NCBI RefSeq assembly: GCF_042666505.1
Contig: NZ_JBHTDN010000005.1
Span: forward strand, 124,001 to 188,000
Direction: 5' to 3'
DNA from: Parapedobacter sp042666505
Lineage (GTDB): Bacteria > Bacteroidota > Bacteroidia > Sphingobacteriales > Sphingobacteriaceae
DNA length: 64,000 nt
Of this stretch, positions 1 through 9,176 are shown piece after piece (the stretch's first letter is position 1; every line of letters starts with the position of its first letter). The notes beneath the pieces are model-generated. The model saw nothing but the letters and a program-made list of their open reading frames with translations. It did not search any database and was not told the DNA's origin. The position numbers and the translations under genes are program-made.

Positions 1-536
1 TTGGCGAGAAAACCGTGGAAACGTCGGGCATTGTGGGATACGGACCTTATGCCAAACAACGCCAGGCCGAACTCGATAAACAAGAGCAATACCTCGACAC
101 GCTCCGTAGCCGGATTGGGCAGCAGGAAGCCTTCATCCAACAACGTAAACAATTTGAGGGGCTGCTTGATGAACGGTTGCTTACCGGCGAACAACTTGAC
201 AGTGCCGTAAACAAGGCAGGATTCGCCGATCGCAATGCGGCCCTTGGCAACCTGAAATACAATCCCGACGGTACACGAAACGAATCCAATTATTGGTCAA
301 TTGCCTTCATCATGCTGCTCTTTATCTTCTTTGAATGCCTTCCGGTGTTCGTAAAACTGATGAGTGCCCGCGATGCATACGACATCGATAACCGCGATCG
401 GCAATTGGTGGATATCCACCGCTCCGGCAGCGAACGCGACGCGGATATAGCGGTTATCGACGGCATATATAACGACCGCGTAAAAGCGGACATGGAACGG
501 GAAAAATCCCGTATTTGGGAAAGCGAAGCGACCTGA
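1..536 (+). CDS. DUF4407 domain protein, C-terminal part (5' end outside window)
   Basis: The open frame is already running at the left edge and ends at TGA 534-536, so only the last ~177 residues are visible and the start lies upstream. The visible part is a charged, coiled-coil-like stretch rich in Gln, Glu and Arg, then one hydrophobic segment (around YWSIAFIMLLFIFFECLP) and a short charged tail. A long coiled coil followed by a C-terminal membrane segment with an FFECLPVFVKL-type motif is what I recall for DUF4407 membrane proteins, whose function is unknown. The next gene starts 92 bp downstream on the same strand. The family call is moderately sure; no function is inferred. Confidence 0.6.
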   Translation, partial: GEKTVETSGIVGYGPYAKQRQAELDKQEQYLDTLRSRIGQQEAFIQQRKQFEGLLDERLLTGEQLDSAVNKAGFADRNAALGNLKYNPDGTRNESNYWSIAFIMLLFIFFECLPVFVKLMSARDAYDIDNRDRQLVDIHRSGSERDADIAVIDGIYNDRVKADMEREKSRIWESEAT

Positions 537-628
537 TCTCGGATTTCATCCCCTAACTTCCGCCGTTCATCCCATTTTGTTGTAACTCCATCAATCTATG
601 CCGTTCTTCGCTGGAAAATCAAGCAATC

Positions 629-2038
629 ATGAAATTGAATCGCATTGAAATCATCTTAGCCTCGGGGATTTACCTCTTTGTGCTGGTACTTATTTTCAGC
701 AACCAGGTCCATTCGGAGGGTGCTCGGTACACTGCGTCCCTGATGGCTTATGCTACGGTTATCTTCGGAGCGTACCTGGCGTTTACCCAATGGATTTCGC
801 CGGCATTTTTTCAAGTTCGAAAACTCGATGTGGGCATCGCCTTTACACTGGCCCTCTTTTTTTTAGTTTGGCTCGGACTCACATGCTGCATCTGGGTACG
901 CGACTATCACCGGTGGAGTGGCGGACAGTTTGTCGTTCACCTGAAACGGGGTGAATCGCTGGGCGGAGCGTCGCTTGCATTTCTCTTGCTTTTTGCCTAC
1001 GAAGCCGTTAAGCGGCTGATCCGCTACTTACAGCATACACGCAGTACGCTGGCCACACGCATCGGCAAGGAAAGTTTAGTGGTGTTGGGTGGAGGGACCG
1101 TGGTTTTTGTGATGTTGCTGGCGGTAGAGGAAAAGCTTGCGGCATTTTGGATGGCGGTTATACCGTATGCTTATCTCATTTATGCATTGAATATCTACTG
1201 GTTATTGCCCTTAAAGGAAAGACGGCTGCATAACTTCATGATCTATTTCTTGATAGCCATCGGGATATCGTTCGTCGCTTTTATTCCTTTCGGATTATTC
1301 TTTTTGGCCTTTATGCGCTCGGCTGACGAATTGTATTTCGTGCTGTGGATCTGCATTAACTTGATCATGATGCCACTGGTCAATTTGGTATATCAACGGC
1401 AGAAGGCGCGTATCAGCCAATTGATAAACCTCAAAATGGAGCTTGGACAGACCTCGGCAGACCTCAGCTTTCTACGTTCGCAAATCAATCCGCACTTTTT
1501 GTTTAACATCCTCAACACCCTGTATGGGACCGCCTTGCAGGAAAAGGCGGAGCGGACGGCCACCGGCATTCAGAAGCTGGGCGATATGATGCGTTTCATG
1601 CTGCATGAAAACAACCAAGACCGCATCCTGCTGGCACGCGAAATCGATTACCTCCGCAATTACATCGACCTGCAACTGTTGCGAACGGCTACCTCGCAAG
1701 GGATTACCGTGGAGTGTACAATCGACGACGCCCTGGAAAGCACCTATATCGCGCCAATGCTGCTTATCCCGTTTGTGGAGAATGCCTTCAAACATGGCAT
1801 CAGCTTGCAGGAAAAATCGTGGATAAAGGTCAGCCTGTACGAATCGGAGGGGAAGGTGTATTTTGACGTTCATAACAGCATACACCGGAAACCGGAAACC
1901 GATCCGGAGCGTCGCCATTCCGGCGTTGGGCTGGAAAATGTGAAGCAGCGCCTCGCCATGCTCTATCCCGATAGGCACGACTTAGTGATACGAGAAACCA
2001 CGCAGGAGTTTTTCGTGCATTTGACCATAGAATGCTAA
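629..2038 (+). CDS. LytS-type membrane sensor histidine kinase
   Basis: This 469-residue kinase has about eight hydrophobic segments in residues 1-255, a short linker, then a His_kinase (PF06580-type) domain and a HATPase domain. The phosphoacceptor motif INPHFLFN is intact with the histidine at residue 289, and the ATP-binding region shows PFVENAFKHG and GVGLENVKQRL. Kinases of this type pair with LytTR response regulators, and one lies 1.5 kb downstream in the same operon. The gene between them encodes an exported thioredoxin-like protein. The sensed signal is not evident; the multi-pass membrane domain suggests a membrane or periplasmic cue. The ATG start is in a sensible place, 92 bp after the preceding stop. 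Confidence 0.9.
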   Translation: MKLNRIEIILASGIYLFVLVLIFSNQVHSEGARYTASLMAYATVIFGAYLAFTQWISPAFFQVRKLDVGIAFTLALFFLVWLGLTCCIWVRDYHRWSGGQFVVHLKRGESLGGASLAFLLLFAYEAVKRLIRYLQHTRSTLATRIGKESLVVLGGGTVVFVMLLAVEEKLAAFWMAVIPYAYLIYALNIYWLLPLKERRLHNFMIYFLIAIGISFVAFIPFGLFFLAFMRSADELYFVLWICINLIMMPLVNLVYQRQKARISQLINLKMELGQTSADLSFLRSQINPHFLFNILNTLYGTALQEKAERTATGIQKLGDMMRFMLHENNQDRILLAREIDYLRNYIDLQLLRTATSQGITVECTIDDALESTYIAPMLLIPFVENAFKHGISLQEKSWIKVSLYESEGKVYFDVHNSIHRKPETDPERRHSGVGLENVKQRLAMLYPDRHDLVIRETTQEFFVHLTIEC

Positions 2039-2063
2039 CCGAAGATGATCAAGAAACAAAATT

Positions 2064-3545
2064 ATGAAAAGAATTCTATCGATTGCCGTAGCCTGGTATA
2101 GCTGCTTGTGTGCCTACGCCCAGTTTGACCTGAATGGCCGGGTGAAAAACCTACCAGCGGGAGAAACGGTAACCGTCAATATACCGTTTGTCTTCGGTTA
2201 TTTTGAAGACGAGAACAAGCCCTTGGTTGCCGATAAAGAGGGAAATTTTGGTATGGTATTGCCTTTAGCCGAAGAAAAAATAGGGTATCTCCGGTGGGGA
2301 AATCATAAAGCTTTTTTATGGATGAGGCCAGGCACCGGCTTGTCTGTCGAACTGGACGCCGCCAACGGCGAAATCACGTTCGGTGGCCCGATGGCCACCC
2401 CCAATAGGCTACTCCACGAACTGGAATTGAGTACCGCGCCCGATTTTTATGCCGGGAGTACGCGGGTCGGTGCCAACGCGGTGCTCGACAGTGTAATCCG
2501 GCCCTATGCAGTCCAATTTAAGGCGAAGGCGATGCAGATTGATGCCAGCGCATTGAATAGCCATGAAAAAGAGTTTTTAAAGGCCGAGCTTCATGATCAA
2601 TTCCTGGTTTATCTCGACTTGTATGTGCGAACGGCGAAGTGGCCCCAAGAGGTATGGAGCAAATTTATCCTGGATGGAATGGAAGGAGAAAAGCCACAGC
2701 CCAGATCGTATCTGCGCGGCCCGATGTATTATGCCTTTATCGATACGTACGTGGGCTTCTTGGAGACCCGCGTATTTGCTAACCGGGATAATCCGACTCG
2801 GTTTGCCGAATTATTGGACTCGGTATATGGTATAAGCAACTTTGACAGCCTGAATGCGGTCTATGAACGAAATGGAAAGGCATATATCGACTGGCTTGCT
2901 GTCAAGCATGCATTTGATGCGCAAACAGCGGAGGAATACCTCGCCAAGCAAATCCGGTCGTTCTACCACGATGGGCATCTTTCCGAAGGCGAATGCTTAC
3001 TGGATGATTTACGAACGTCCTACAGTAACAGCATCTATCTCAAGGAGTTGATAAGCAAAAAAACGTCATTGGCAAACCGGATGTCCAAGGCTAACGATCA
3101 AATTATCGTTCCTGAAGACTACAGGACATTCACGAGCATCAAAACGTTCGTACAGCAATTTAAGGGGAACGTCGTGTATCTCGACATCTGGGGAACATGG
3201 TGCGGGCCCTGCAAAATGGAGATGCGTGATGTGCCGCAGCTCAAGGAACGCTTCGCGGGTAAGCCCGTTGTCTTTGTCTACCTGGACATGGATGACGACA
3301 ATAAAGACGCCCGGTGGCGCGAATACATTCAAGTGAATGGCATAACGGGCGTCCACCTGCGCAAAAACAACTTGGATATCCAGCCCATATGGAACGAATT
3401 ACTCCCTCATGATAAAAACTTGCATGGTCGGTATCCCAGTTATTTTTTATTTGATAAAAATGGTAATTTAGTGGACGAATCCGTTAAAAGGCCGAGCAAG
3501 AAAGAGGCCTTGTATGTACAGATTGAAAATTACATCCGTAAGTGA
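2064..3545 (+). CDS. Exported TlpA/ResA-like thioredoxin-fold protein
   Basis: The 493-residue protein begins with a signal peptide (hydrophobic core to about residue 18, ending AYAQ). A beta-rich N-terminal region follows that resembles the DUF4369-type domains often joined to Bacteroidota TlpA proteins. Next come a long helical middle region and a C-terminal thioredoxin fold with the redox motif WCGPC (Cys380 and Cys383). TlpA-like proteins are thiol-disulfide oxidoreductases of the periplasm. It starts 25 bp after the kinase gene, and its last codons overlap the response-regulator start by 4 bp (GTGA), so kinase, redox protein and regulator are probably co-translated. Its substrate cannot be told from sequence. 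Confidence 0.85.
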   Translation: MKRILSIAVAWYSCLCAYAQFDLNGRVKNLPAGETVTVNIPFVFGYFEDENKPLVADKEGNFGMVLPLAEEKIGYLRWGNHKAFLWMRPGTGLSVELDAANGEITFGGPMATPNRLLHELELSTAPDFYAGSTRVGANAVLDSVIRPYAVQFKAKAMQIDASALNSHEKEFLKAELHDQFLVYLDLYVRTAKWPQEVWSKFILDGMEGEKPQPRSYLRGPMYYAFIDTYVGFLETRVFANRDNPTRFAELLDSVYGISNFDSLNAVYERNGKAYIDWLAVKHAFDAQTAEEYLAKQIRSFYHDGHLSEGECLLDDLRTSYSNSIYLKELISKKTSLANRMSKANDQIIVPEDYRTFTSIKTFVQQFKGNVVYLDIWGTWCGPCKMEMRDVPQLKERFAGKPVVFVYLDMDDDNKDARWREYIQVNGITGVHLRKNNLDIQPIWNELLPHDKNLHGRYPSYFLFDKNGNLVDESVKRPSKKEALYVQIENYIRK

Positions 3546-4225
3546 CGGCCATTGCCATAGATGACGAACCCATTGCGCTTGACGTGGTACGCAACCATGC
3601 AGCAAAGGTGCCCTTTTTGGAACTTCAGGCAACCTTTACCAACGCCTTCGAGGCGATGGATTACTTGCGGCAACAGCCTGTCGACCTCCTCTTTTTGGAT
3701 ATCAAAATGCCAGATATATCGGGTATCGAATTTTTCAGGAGCCTGAGCAGGAAACCGCTCCTTGTCTTTACCACCGCCTATTCCGAGCATGCAGTCGCCG
3801 GTTTCGAACTCGATGCCGTAGACTATCTGCTTAAACCATTTTCATTACCCCGTTTTCTAAAAGCCTGCAATAAAGCACATGAGTGGCTTCAATTACGCGA
3901 TACGAACGGCACAAAGGCATACCTCTTTGTCAAAACGGGGTACGATCAGGTTAAGGTGAATTTCGAAGACATCGATTACCTCGAGGCTACAGGCAATTAT
4001 GTCAACTTCGTCCTTGGTAACCGCCACGTATTGAGCCGGATGACCATTACTGAATGTGAAGTACTATTGCCCACGGATCGATTCGTTCGGATCCATCGTT
4101 CGTTCATTGCCGCCATAGACAAGGTAGAAAAAATCGAACGCCACCAACTTGCCGTAAACGGCAGCATCCTGCCGATCGGATCCTCTTACCTGGCAGCGAT
4201 TAAAAACCTTTCAGCCAAGGCCTAG
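3542..4225 (+). CDS. LytTR-family response regulator
   Basis: The 227-residue protein has an N-terminal receiver domain (acidic pocket DDE at residues 7-9, phosphoacceptor Asp53 in FLDIKMP, conserved Lys in LLKPF) and a C-terminal LytTR DNA-binding domain containing YLEATGNYV and FVRIHRSFI. It uses a GTG start overlapping the stop of the TlpA-like gene by 4 bp, which indicates translational coupling. The LytS-type kinase at 629-2038 is the obvious partner. No target sites were identified. The nearest downstream gene is a TolC-family protein after a 141-bp gap, which may or may not be regulated by it. Confidence 0.92.
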   Translation: MTAIAIDDEPIALDVVRNHAAKVPFLELQATFTNAFEAMDYLRQQPVDLLFLDIKMPDISGIEFFRSLSRKPLLVFTTAYSEHAVAGFELDAVDYLLKPFSLPRFLKACNKAHEWLQLRDTNGTKAYLFVKTGYDQVKVNFEDIDYLEATGNYVNFVLGNRHVLSRMTITECEVLLPTDRFVRIHRSFIAAIDKVEKIERHQLAVNGSILPIGSSYLAAIKNLSAKA

Positions 4226-4366
4226 TTCAAAACTGTCCGTTTCCGAACACCTACTGCACGATATCGAACAAGATCCACGAAAATAGATCACACAAGACAC
4301 TTATAATCTTAGCGTTATATTTTTGGCGTAAACTATGCATGGCGTTATGCCAAACAAAAAAATGAA

Positions 4367-5716
4367 ATGTTCAATCGTATCCGTTATATAAGTTGTATCC
4401 GTTCCCTGATTTTAGGAGCAATGGCCGGTCTGACCACGCTGCCAGCTTTTGCTCAAGATACTCTCTCCCTTGAACAAGCTATCGAGCTGGCTTTGGAACA
4501 AAACCTCGAAGTCCAGCAAAGCCGTATCCAAACCCAAAGCCAAGCCATTGATTTGCGTCAGGCAAAAAACGATCTGCTTCCCGATTTGAATGCACGCCTC
4601 GGCCATTCCTTTGAAGTCGGGCGCGTCATAGACCCCGAGACCAACCAATACCTCAACAACGTAACCAATCGCTATGGCAACCAAAGCGTAAGCAGTTCCC
4701 TGGTGCTTTTTGACGGACTGCGAATGTTCCACAACATCACCCAACAAGCCTACGCATACCGGGCAACCCAGTTGGATGAACAGTATGCCCGGGAGCAGAT
4801 GGCACTTACTGTCACCCGTGCCTATATTCAAGCGCTCGCCGCACGGGATGTAGTTGCCCAAGCGGACAGCCTTGCCGCCGTAACGCGGCGCCAAGTGGAG
4901 CGGAGTACACTACTGTTCGACCAAGGGGCTTCAAATCCGGGCGATTATTACGACCTGAAAGGACAATATGCAAATGACCTCAACAACCTGAATGAAGCCA
5001 GAAACCAACTTAACGAAGCATTGATAGCGCTGTTCCGGTTGATCAATCTTCCTTACAACGCAGAAACCAGGCTTGTCTCTTTTCAGGAATTGCCGATGAC
5101 TGCGAACGACGCCCTTACGGGTGAACAACTCTATCAGATCGCGTCTGACCGTCTGGGCGTCATTAAAGCAGCTGAAAACTGGACAAAACGAGCGCAGTTT
5201 GGATTAAAAGCCGCGCGCTCATCCTATTTTCCGTCCCTGTCCATGGGAGCCGGACTGTCCAGCAGTTATATCCACGGCAACGGGGCGTATATCGATCAGG
5301 TGCGAGATCGCATTGGCCAAAACCTGGGATTTACGCTGTCCATTCCCATTTTAAACCGGTTGCAGGTACGCAACAACGTAGCCCGGGCGAAACTGAACTT
5401 ATTGGACGCGGAAAACAGTGAACAAACACGACGGAATGAATTACAGCAAGCTTCCAACCAAGCCTTGTTTAACCTGGACGCAGCCAAAGAGCAGTACAAA
5501 AACTTGGTGGAACAGGTGGAAAATTATGCCGAGTCATTCCGTATTGCCGAAGTACGTTTCAATGCCGGAGCGATAAACTCCGTGGAATACCTGGTTGCCA
5601 AAAATAAGTTAGACAACGCCACCGCTAATTTAGTTATCGCTCGTTATCAGTGGCACTTACGTCAACGGATCGTCGATTATTACCATGGGGACATGATCTT
5701 GCCACAGATAGACTAG
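4367..5716 (+). CDS. TolC-family outer-membrane efflux protein
   Basis: The 449-residue protein carries a signal peptide (cleavage likely after LPAFA, about residue 29) and two OEP-type repeats of long amphipathic helices, beginning with LSLEQAIELALEQNLEVQQ. TolC-family trimers form the outer-membrane and periplasmic channel of tripartite pumps or type I secretion systems. No adaptor or inner-membrane pump gene is adjacent. The convergent neighbour is an ABC ATPase without a permease, so its partners must be encoded elsewhere. A sequence matching TAnnTTTG (4318-4325) lies 41 bp before the start, but without a TTG at the expected -33 position. The stop TAG shares its bases with the stop of the convergent ABC gene. 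Confidence 0.88.
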   Translation: MFNRIRYISCIRSLILGAMAGLTTLPAFAQDTLSLEQAIELALEQNLEVQQSRIQTQSQAIDLRQAKNDLLPDLNARLGHSFEVGRVIDPETNQYLNNVTNRYGNQSVSSSLVLFDGLRMFHNITQQAYAYRATQLDEQYAREQMALTVTRAYIQALAARDVVAQADSLAAVTRRQVERSTLLFDQGASNPGDYYDLKGQYANDLNNLNEARNQLNEALIALFRLINLPYNAETRLVSFQELPMTANDALTGEQLYQIASDRLGVIKAAENWTKRAQFGLKAARSSYFPSLSMGAGLSSSYIHGNGAYIDQVRDRIGQNLGFTLSIPILNRLQVRNNVARAKLNLLDAENSEQTRRNELQQASNQALFNLDAAKEQYKNLVEQVENYAESFRIAEVRFNAGAINSVEYLVAKNKLDNATANLVIARYQWHLRQRIVDYYHGDMILPQID

Positions 5717-6774
5717 TCCGACTCGGAAAGCGGCTGATAGGTTGAAACGGACAGACCTACCTTACAGCCAACGGGATAGCGACCCAGCGTGGGACTGATA
5801 ACGTTCACCTGTAATGAGTCGTTACCGATCGACAACTCTTCGTAAAATCCTTTGAATCGTACAGCCAACACCTCAAACGCTCCATTCGGATCTGCGTGCA
5901 ATACGAGCCACTCGGGGTGAACGGCTATCGCAGTAGCGCCTTTGACGCCCAGCAAAGCGGCTTCCTCCGCCTTCAGGACATTGCTCTTGGCAAGCAGTTT
6001 TGACGCGTACGCATTCGGAGGATGGTTGTATAACTCCGCCGGCTTACCCATGGCCACCAGATGCCCATTCCGCAATACGATAAGCTCGTCGGCCATCGAA
6101 AGTACCTCCGCCGGATCATGCGACACTAGCACGACCGTTAGCCCAGTGTCGGCCACAATGTTCCGGATATCCGCTTGGAGGGTTTCCCGAAACGAGGCAT
6201 CCACTTGATTAAAGGGTTCATCCAGCAACAGCACCTCGGGTTCATTAACCAACGCACGGGCAATGGCTACCCGTTGTTTCTCCCCTCCGCTCAAATCCGC
6301 GATACGCTGCTTCTTCAAATGCGTAATCCGCAGTTGGCTTAATATACGCTCTGTATTCTTGAATTTTGCTTCCAGATCGGTATTCGGTAATTGGGAAGCC
6401 ACATTGTCCCACACATTGGCGTACGTATTCAGGTCGTCAAACCCTTGAGATACCATGCGCATCGCATCATGGCCCGGGATAAGTTTTTCCCTCGGACCGG
6501 GAACCCGCCAGCCCCGATAGCGCACTTCTCCGTCATCTGGCTCAAGCAACCCATAAATAAGTTTCAACATCGTGCTTTTGCCACTTCCACTTTCGCCGAT
6601 GATTGCGGTAATCCGGCCCTCCTCAATTCCGAAAGAAAGTCCTCGGACCGCCACAGTCACCTCCTTGCCTGGAAAGGACCGGCTTACATTTGTTCCATGT
6701 ATCAGCGGAAGGCCTTCACGCAGCACATCGTTGGGCACCGAACAGGATGGGGGGGAAGCGGGGATGATTGCCAT
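5713..6774 (-). CDS. ABC transporter ATP-binding protein with C-terminal extension (orphan)
   Basis: The 353-residue protein has Walker A GESGSGKST, signature LSGGEKQRVAIARAL, Walker B VLLLDEP and a switch histidine in VSHDPAEV. A C-terminal domain of about 80 residues resembles the TOBE-like regulatory domains of CysA, PotA or FbpC-type importer ATPases. I chose the ATG at 6774. The frame is open to 6846, but that extension would run through a perfect terminator hairpin. No permease or binding-protein gene is adjacent, so the substrate is unknown. It converges on the TolC-like gene with a 4-bp overlap of the stop codons. Confidence 0.85.
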   Translation of the reverse strand: MAIIPASPPSCSVPNDVLREGLPLIHGTNVSRSFPGKEVTVAVRGLSFGIEEGRITAIIGESGSGKSTMLKLIYGLLEPDDGEVRYRGWRVPGPREKLIPGHDAMRMVSQGFDDLNTYANVWDNVASQLPNTDLEAKFKNTERILSQLRITHLKKQRIADLSGGEKQRVAIARALVNEPEVLLLDEPFNQVDASFRETLQADIRNIVADTGLTVVLVSHDPAEVLSMADELIVLRNGHLVAMGKPAELYNHPPNAYASKLLAKSNVLKAEEAALLGVKGATAIAVHPEWLVLHADPNGAFEVLAVRFKGFYEELSIGNDSLQVNVISPTLGRYPVGCKVGLSVSTYQPLSESD

Positions 6775-6805
6775 AAAAAAACCGTCCCGATACCTATCGG
6801 GACGG
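6775..6805 (-). terminator. Rho-independent terminator of the sigma/anti-sigma/barrel operon
   Basis: A perfect 11-bp inverted repeat (6782-6792 with 6795-6805; in practice about 9 bp with a 4-nt loop) is followed on the minus strand by a run of seven T (6781-6775). It lies 30 bp after the stop of the beta-barrel gene. The T run directly abuts the ATG of the next minus-strand gene, the ABC ATPase. Confidence 0.9.
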
Positions 6806-6835
6806 CACAAAAATACGAAATATATTGATAGCCGG

Positions 6836-7750
6836 TTAAAAACCAAGCATCAGCCCGAAGGTGAAGTTCTGCAACCCCGCCTGGTTGGGACTGTTTTCAA
6901 AGAGATCGTTGAAATAGTATTTGCCATAAATCCCGAATGGACCTACACCAAACCTCGCAAATGCGCCATAACGGAACTGCGTGAAATTGTAATCGTCCTT
7001 GAATTTCTGCTTACCCAGCTCCTCGCTTTTGAATCGTTGCGTACCTTTTAATAGAAAGCCTCCCTCCGGTCCAAAGGCAAAACGGAGCCGCCCAAGTCCA
7101 CTGTAACTCCGGCTGCGGAATTCGAATGTCAGCGGCAGGCGCAAGTAGGTAGAAGTGAGCCGATTCTTGTCATAATCGACATCGGAATATGCCCACGTAA
7201 GCGGCGTGGTGTTCTCTTGGAAGTCTATATTTTCTCGCAGTCGTATATAAGTCCAGTCGAAACCACCGGATAAGAAAATACGAAAGTTGTCATTGAACCG
7301 GTAACCCGCCTGTAATAAATCAAACCCAAAATTAACCGTCTTGCCCGGGCGGTACCTGAAATCCCGGTTGTCATCAGATAGCGTAAAGCTGCCGTTATCT
7401 ATTAGCTTGACCAGCCCCAGGTCAATCCGTGAAAACGTGACTCCGTAAATGGGCCGTGATTTCCGCGTACTCTCCGTGTCATCCTCGGTATGCGATGCCT
7501 TGCCGCACGGTTCGTCATCAGGCGCATACTCGTAGGTCTTTTCCGATTTTTCAATGGTAATTACCCCTTCGTCCTTCCCGGGAATAAGGATACGTACCTT
7601 GCGCTTCTCTCCGGTGTTCACGTCTTCCATGATGACGGTATCGATAGCGGTTCGTCTGTTTTTCCGGAGGCTGTCAAGCCGGTTCTTCTCTTGTGCGGGC
7701 GCCAGAAAACAAGTGGCGCAAAACAACACGGTAAGGCTAATGTATTTCAT
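6836..7750 (-). CDS. Outer-membrane beta-barrel-like protein of unknown function
   Basis: The 304-residue protein has a signal peptide (ending LAPAQ, about residue 19), a charged N-terminal region, and then alternating amphipathic strands with many aromatic residues up to the terminal Phe (LMLGF). This is typical of small outer-membrane barrels in Bacteroidota. It is the last gene of a minus-strand group behind an ECF sigma factor and its presumed anti-sigma factor (24 bp from the latter) and ends in a strong terminator. I do not recognise a specific family. An envelope-stress or surface-sensing role is suggested by context only. Confidence 0.7.
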   Translation of the reverse strand: MKYISLTVLFCATCFLAPAQEKNRLDSLRKNRRTAIDTVIMEDVNTGEKRKVRILIPGKDEGVITIEKSEKTYEYAPDDEPCGKASHTEDDTESTRKSRPIYGVTFSRIDLGLVKLIDNGSFTLSDDNRDFRYRPGKTVNFGFDLLQAGYRFNDNFRIFLSGGFDWTYIRLRENIDFQENTTPLTWAYSDVDYDKNRLTSTYLRLPLTFEFRSRSYSGLGRLRFAFGPEGGFLLKGTQRFKSEELGKQKFKDDYNFTQFRYGAFARFGVGPFGIYGKYYFNDLFENSPNQAGLQNFTFGLMLGF

Positions 7751-7773
7751 CGTATCTAATTATGAGGTTTGAT

Positions 7774-8565
7774 TTATTTAAGTTTCTTCTTTCTGTTTTT
7801 GGCCAAGCCAAAGTTAAAATCCAATTTTAATGATCCTTCTTCATCGTTCGAAAAAGTAACCAGTTTTTCGTCACGTTGATCAACCGTGCTCACCACGTAA
7901 TTCAGGATGTTGCTCAGCCCAAAAGGCTGCTTGACTCCCTCCGTTGCCGCAAGCATCGTTTCTTCCTCCTCTTCCAGTACCACCAAGGGTTCGATATCTG
8001 GCACCCCGGCGATTACGGCTTCCAAGCTATCCGGGGGCCGCTGCAAGAACCTGTCAGTCGAAAGGTTTCCCAACTCACCCGTTGCCCGCTCCTCAAATTC
8101 GATAGCCTTGGCAAAAGAGGCTTCCTCTGGTTGCCGCCTTTCTTCTCTTACAGGTGGTTGATCTCCCTTCGTTTTTGCCTTGTGACTCCTTTTTGCAAAT
8201 ACCTTCCGCAGCCGTTCCAGGTCCAAGGGTTCCGCAACGGGCTCCGCGACCTCTATAGACTTAGGCGATTCGGCGACGTTTTTCCCGGGCACCACCGTCG
8301 TATCCACATGCGCATGTAAGTACGTAACGGCTACTGGTCGATTTTGCCAATAAAGCACGCCACAGACCGCCAGTATGGCCGCAGCAGCCATCCACCACGT
8401 TGTTAACCGACGTCGCTTTACGGGCGTCCGTACAATAAAACGGGCTTCGTCAGCATCCAGTTGCACAGCGATCTTATCCCACAAACCCTTGGAAACCTCG
8501 GGCCGGAAGCCTTCAAACTTTTCCTGCAGCTGCTTATCAAACGCATTGTTCTCACCTGGATTCAT
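7774..8565 (-). CDS. Probable anti-sigma factor (single-pass membrane protein)
   Basis: The 263-residue protein has a soluble N-terminal region of about 55 residues (including FRPEVSKGLWDKIAVQLD), one membrane segment (WWMAAAAILAVCGVLYW, about residues 57-73), and a low-complexity, Glu- and Pro-rich periplasmic part. It overlaps the 3' end of the ECF sigma gene by 14 bp. That position and topology are typical of anti-sigma factors. I see no strong zinc-binding ZAS motif (HxxxCxxC), so the assignment rests on topology and neighbourhood. Confidence 0.65.
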   Translation of the reverse strand: MNPGENNAFDKQLQEKFEGFRPEVSKGLWDKIAVQLDADEARFIVRTPVKRRRLTTWWMAAAAILAVCGVLYWQNRPVAVTYLHAHVDTTVVPGKNVAESPKSIEVAEPVAEPLDLERLRKVFAKRSHKAKTKGDQPPVREERRQPEEASFAKAIEFEERATGELGNLSTDRFLQRPPDSLEAVIAGVPDIEPLVVLEEEEETMLAATEGVKQPFGLSNILNYVVSTVDQRDEKLVTFSNDEEGSLKLDFNFGLAKNRKKKLK

Positions 8566-9109
8566 AGCTCCCTCCTTCCAATTGCTTTAATTTTTCTTTC
8601 AGCCACGCCCTTGCCCTTGACAACTGGGATTTTGACGCCCCCTCGCTAATCTGCAAGGTTTCGGCAATTTCCCTGTGCGAGAAGCCTTCCAGCGCGTACA
8701 TATTAAAGACCAAGCGATAGCCTTCGGGCAAGGTTTGGATCAATCGAAGCAGATCTTCACACTCTAGCACATCCATGGAGAACGTGTGCTGGGTGTCCTC
8801 GTATACCTCTTCTATCTCAACGGATAACCCGTTCCGTAGGTTTTTGCGATAAGTCTCAATTGCTGTATTTACCATAATCCTTCGTATCCATCCTTCAAAT
8901 GAACCTGCTCCCCGATAACTATCGATGTGTCGAAACACCTTGATAAATCCCGATTGGAGCATGTCTTCTGCTTCAAACGTACTGCGCGCATAGCGTAAGC
9001 AAACTCCCAGCATTTTTGACGCCAAGGCATGGTACAGTTTTTCTTGTGCATGTCGGTTGCCTGTCCTACAACCCTCATACAAGTTCTCGACGGTAACTGT
9101 TTGCTCCAA
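8552..9109 (-). CDS. ECF RNA polymerase sigma factor
   Basis: The protein has sigma-70 region 2 (EAEDMLQSGFIKVFRHIDSY and WIRRIMVNTAIETYRK) and region 4 with a helix-turn-helix (YALEGFSHREIAETLQISEG, then KSQLSRARAWLKEKL). I chose the TTG start at 9109, which gives 185 residues and the usual short N terminus before LYEGCRTGN. An ATG at 9205 in the same frame would overlap tsaE by 29 bp and add an untypical hydrophobic leader. A GTG at 9169 is a third option. It overlaps the downstream anti-sigma gene. The group porX-tsaE-sigma-anti-sigma-barrel lies on one strand with short gaps and could be one transcript. Confidence 0.88.
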   Translation of the reverse strand: MEQTVTVENLYEGCRTGNRHAQEKLYHALASKMLGVCLRYARSTFEAEDMLQSGFIKVFRHIDSYRGAGSFEGWIRRIMVNTAIETYRKNLRNGLSVEIEEVYEDTQHTFSMDVLECEDLLRLIQTLPEGYRLVFNMYALEGFSHREIAETLQISEGASKSQLSRARAWLKEKLKQLEGGSYESR

Positions 9110-9176
9110 CTTACGTGTATTTACTACTAAGATGGTAATAAGGGCAAAAAGGTTGCACGGAAAATGCACATTAATT

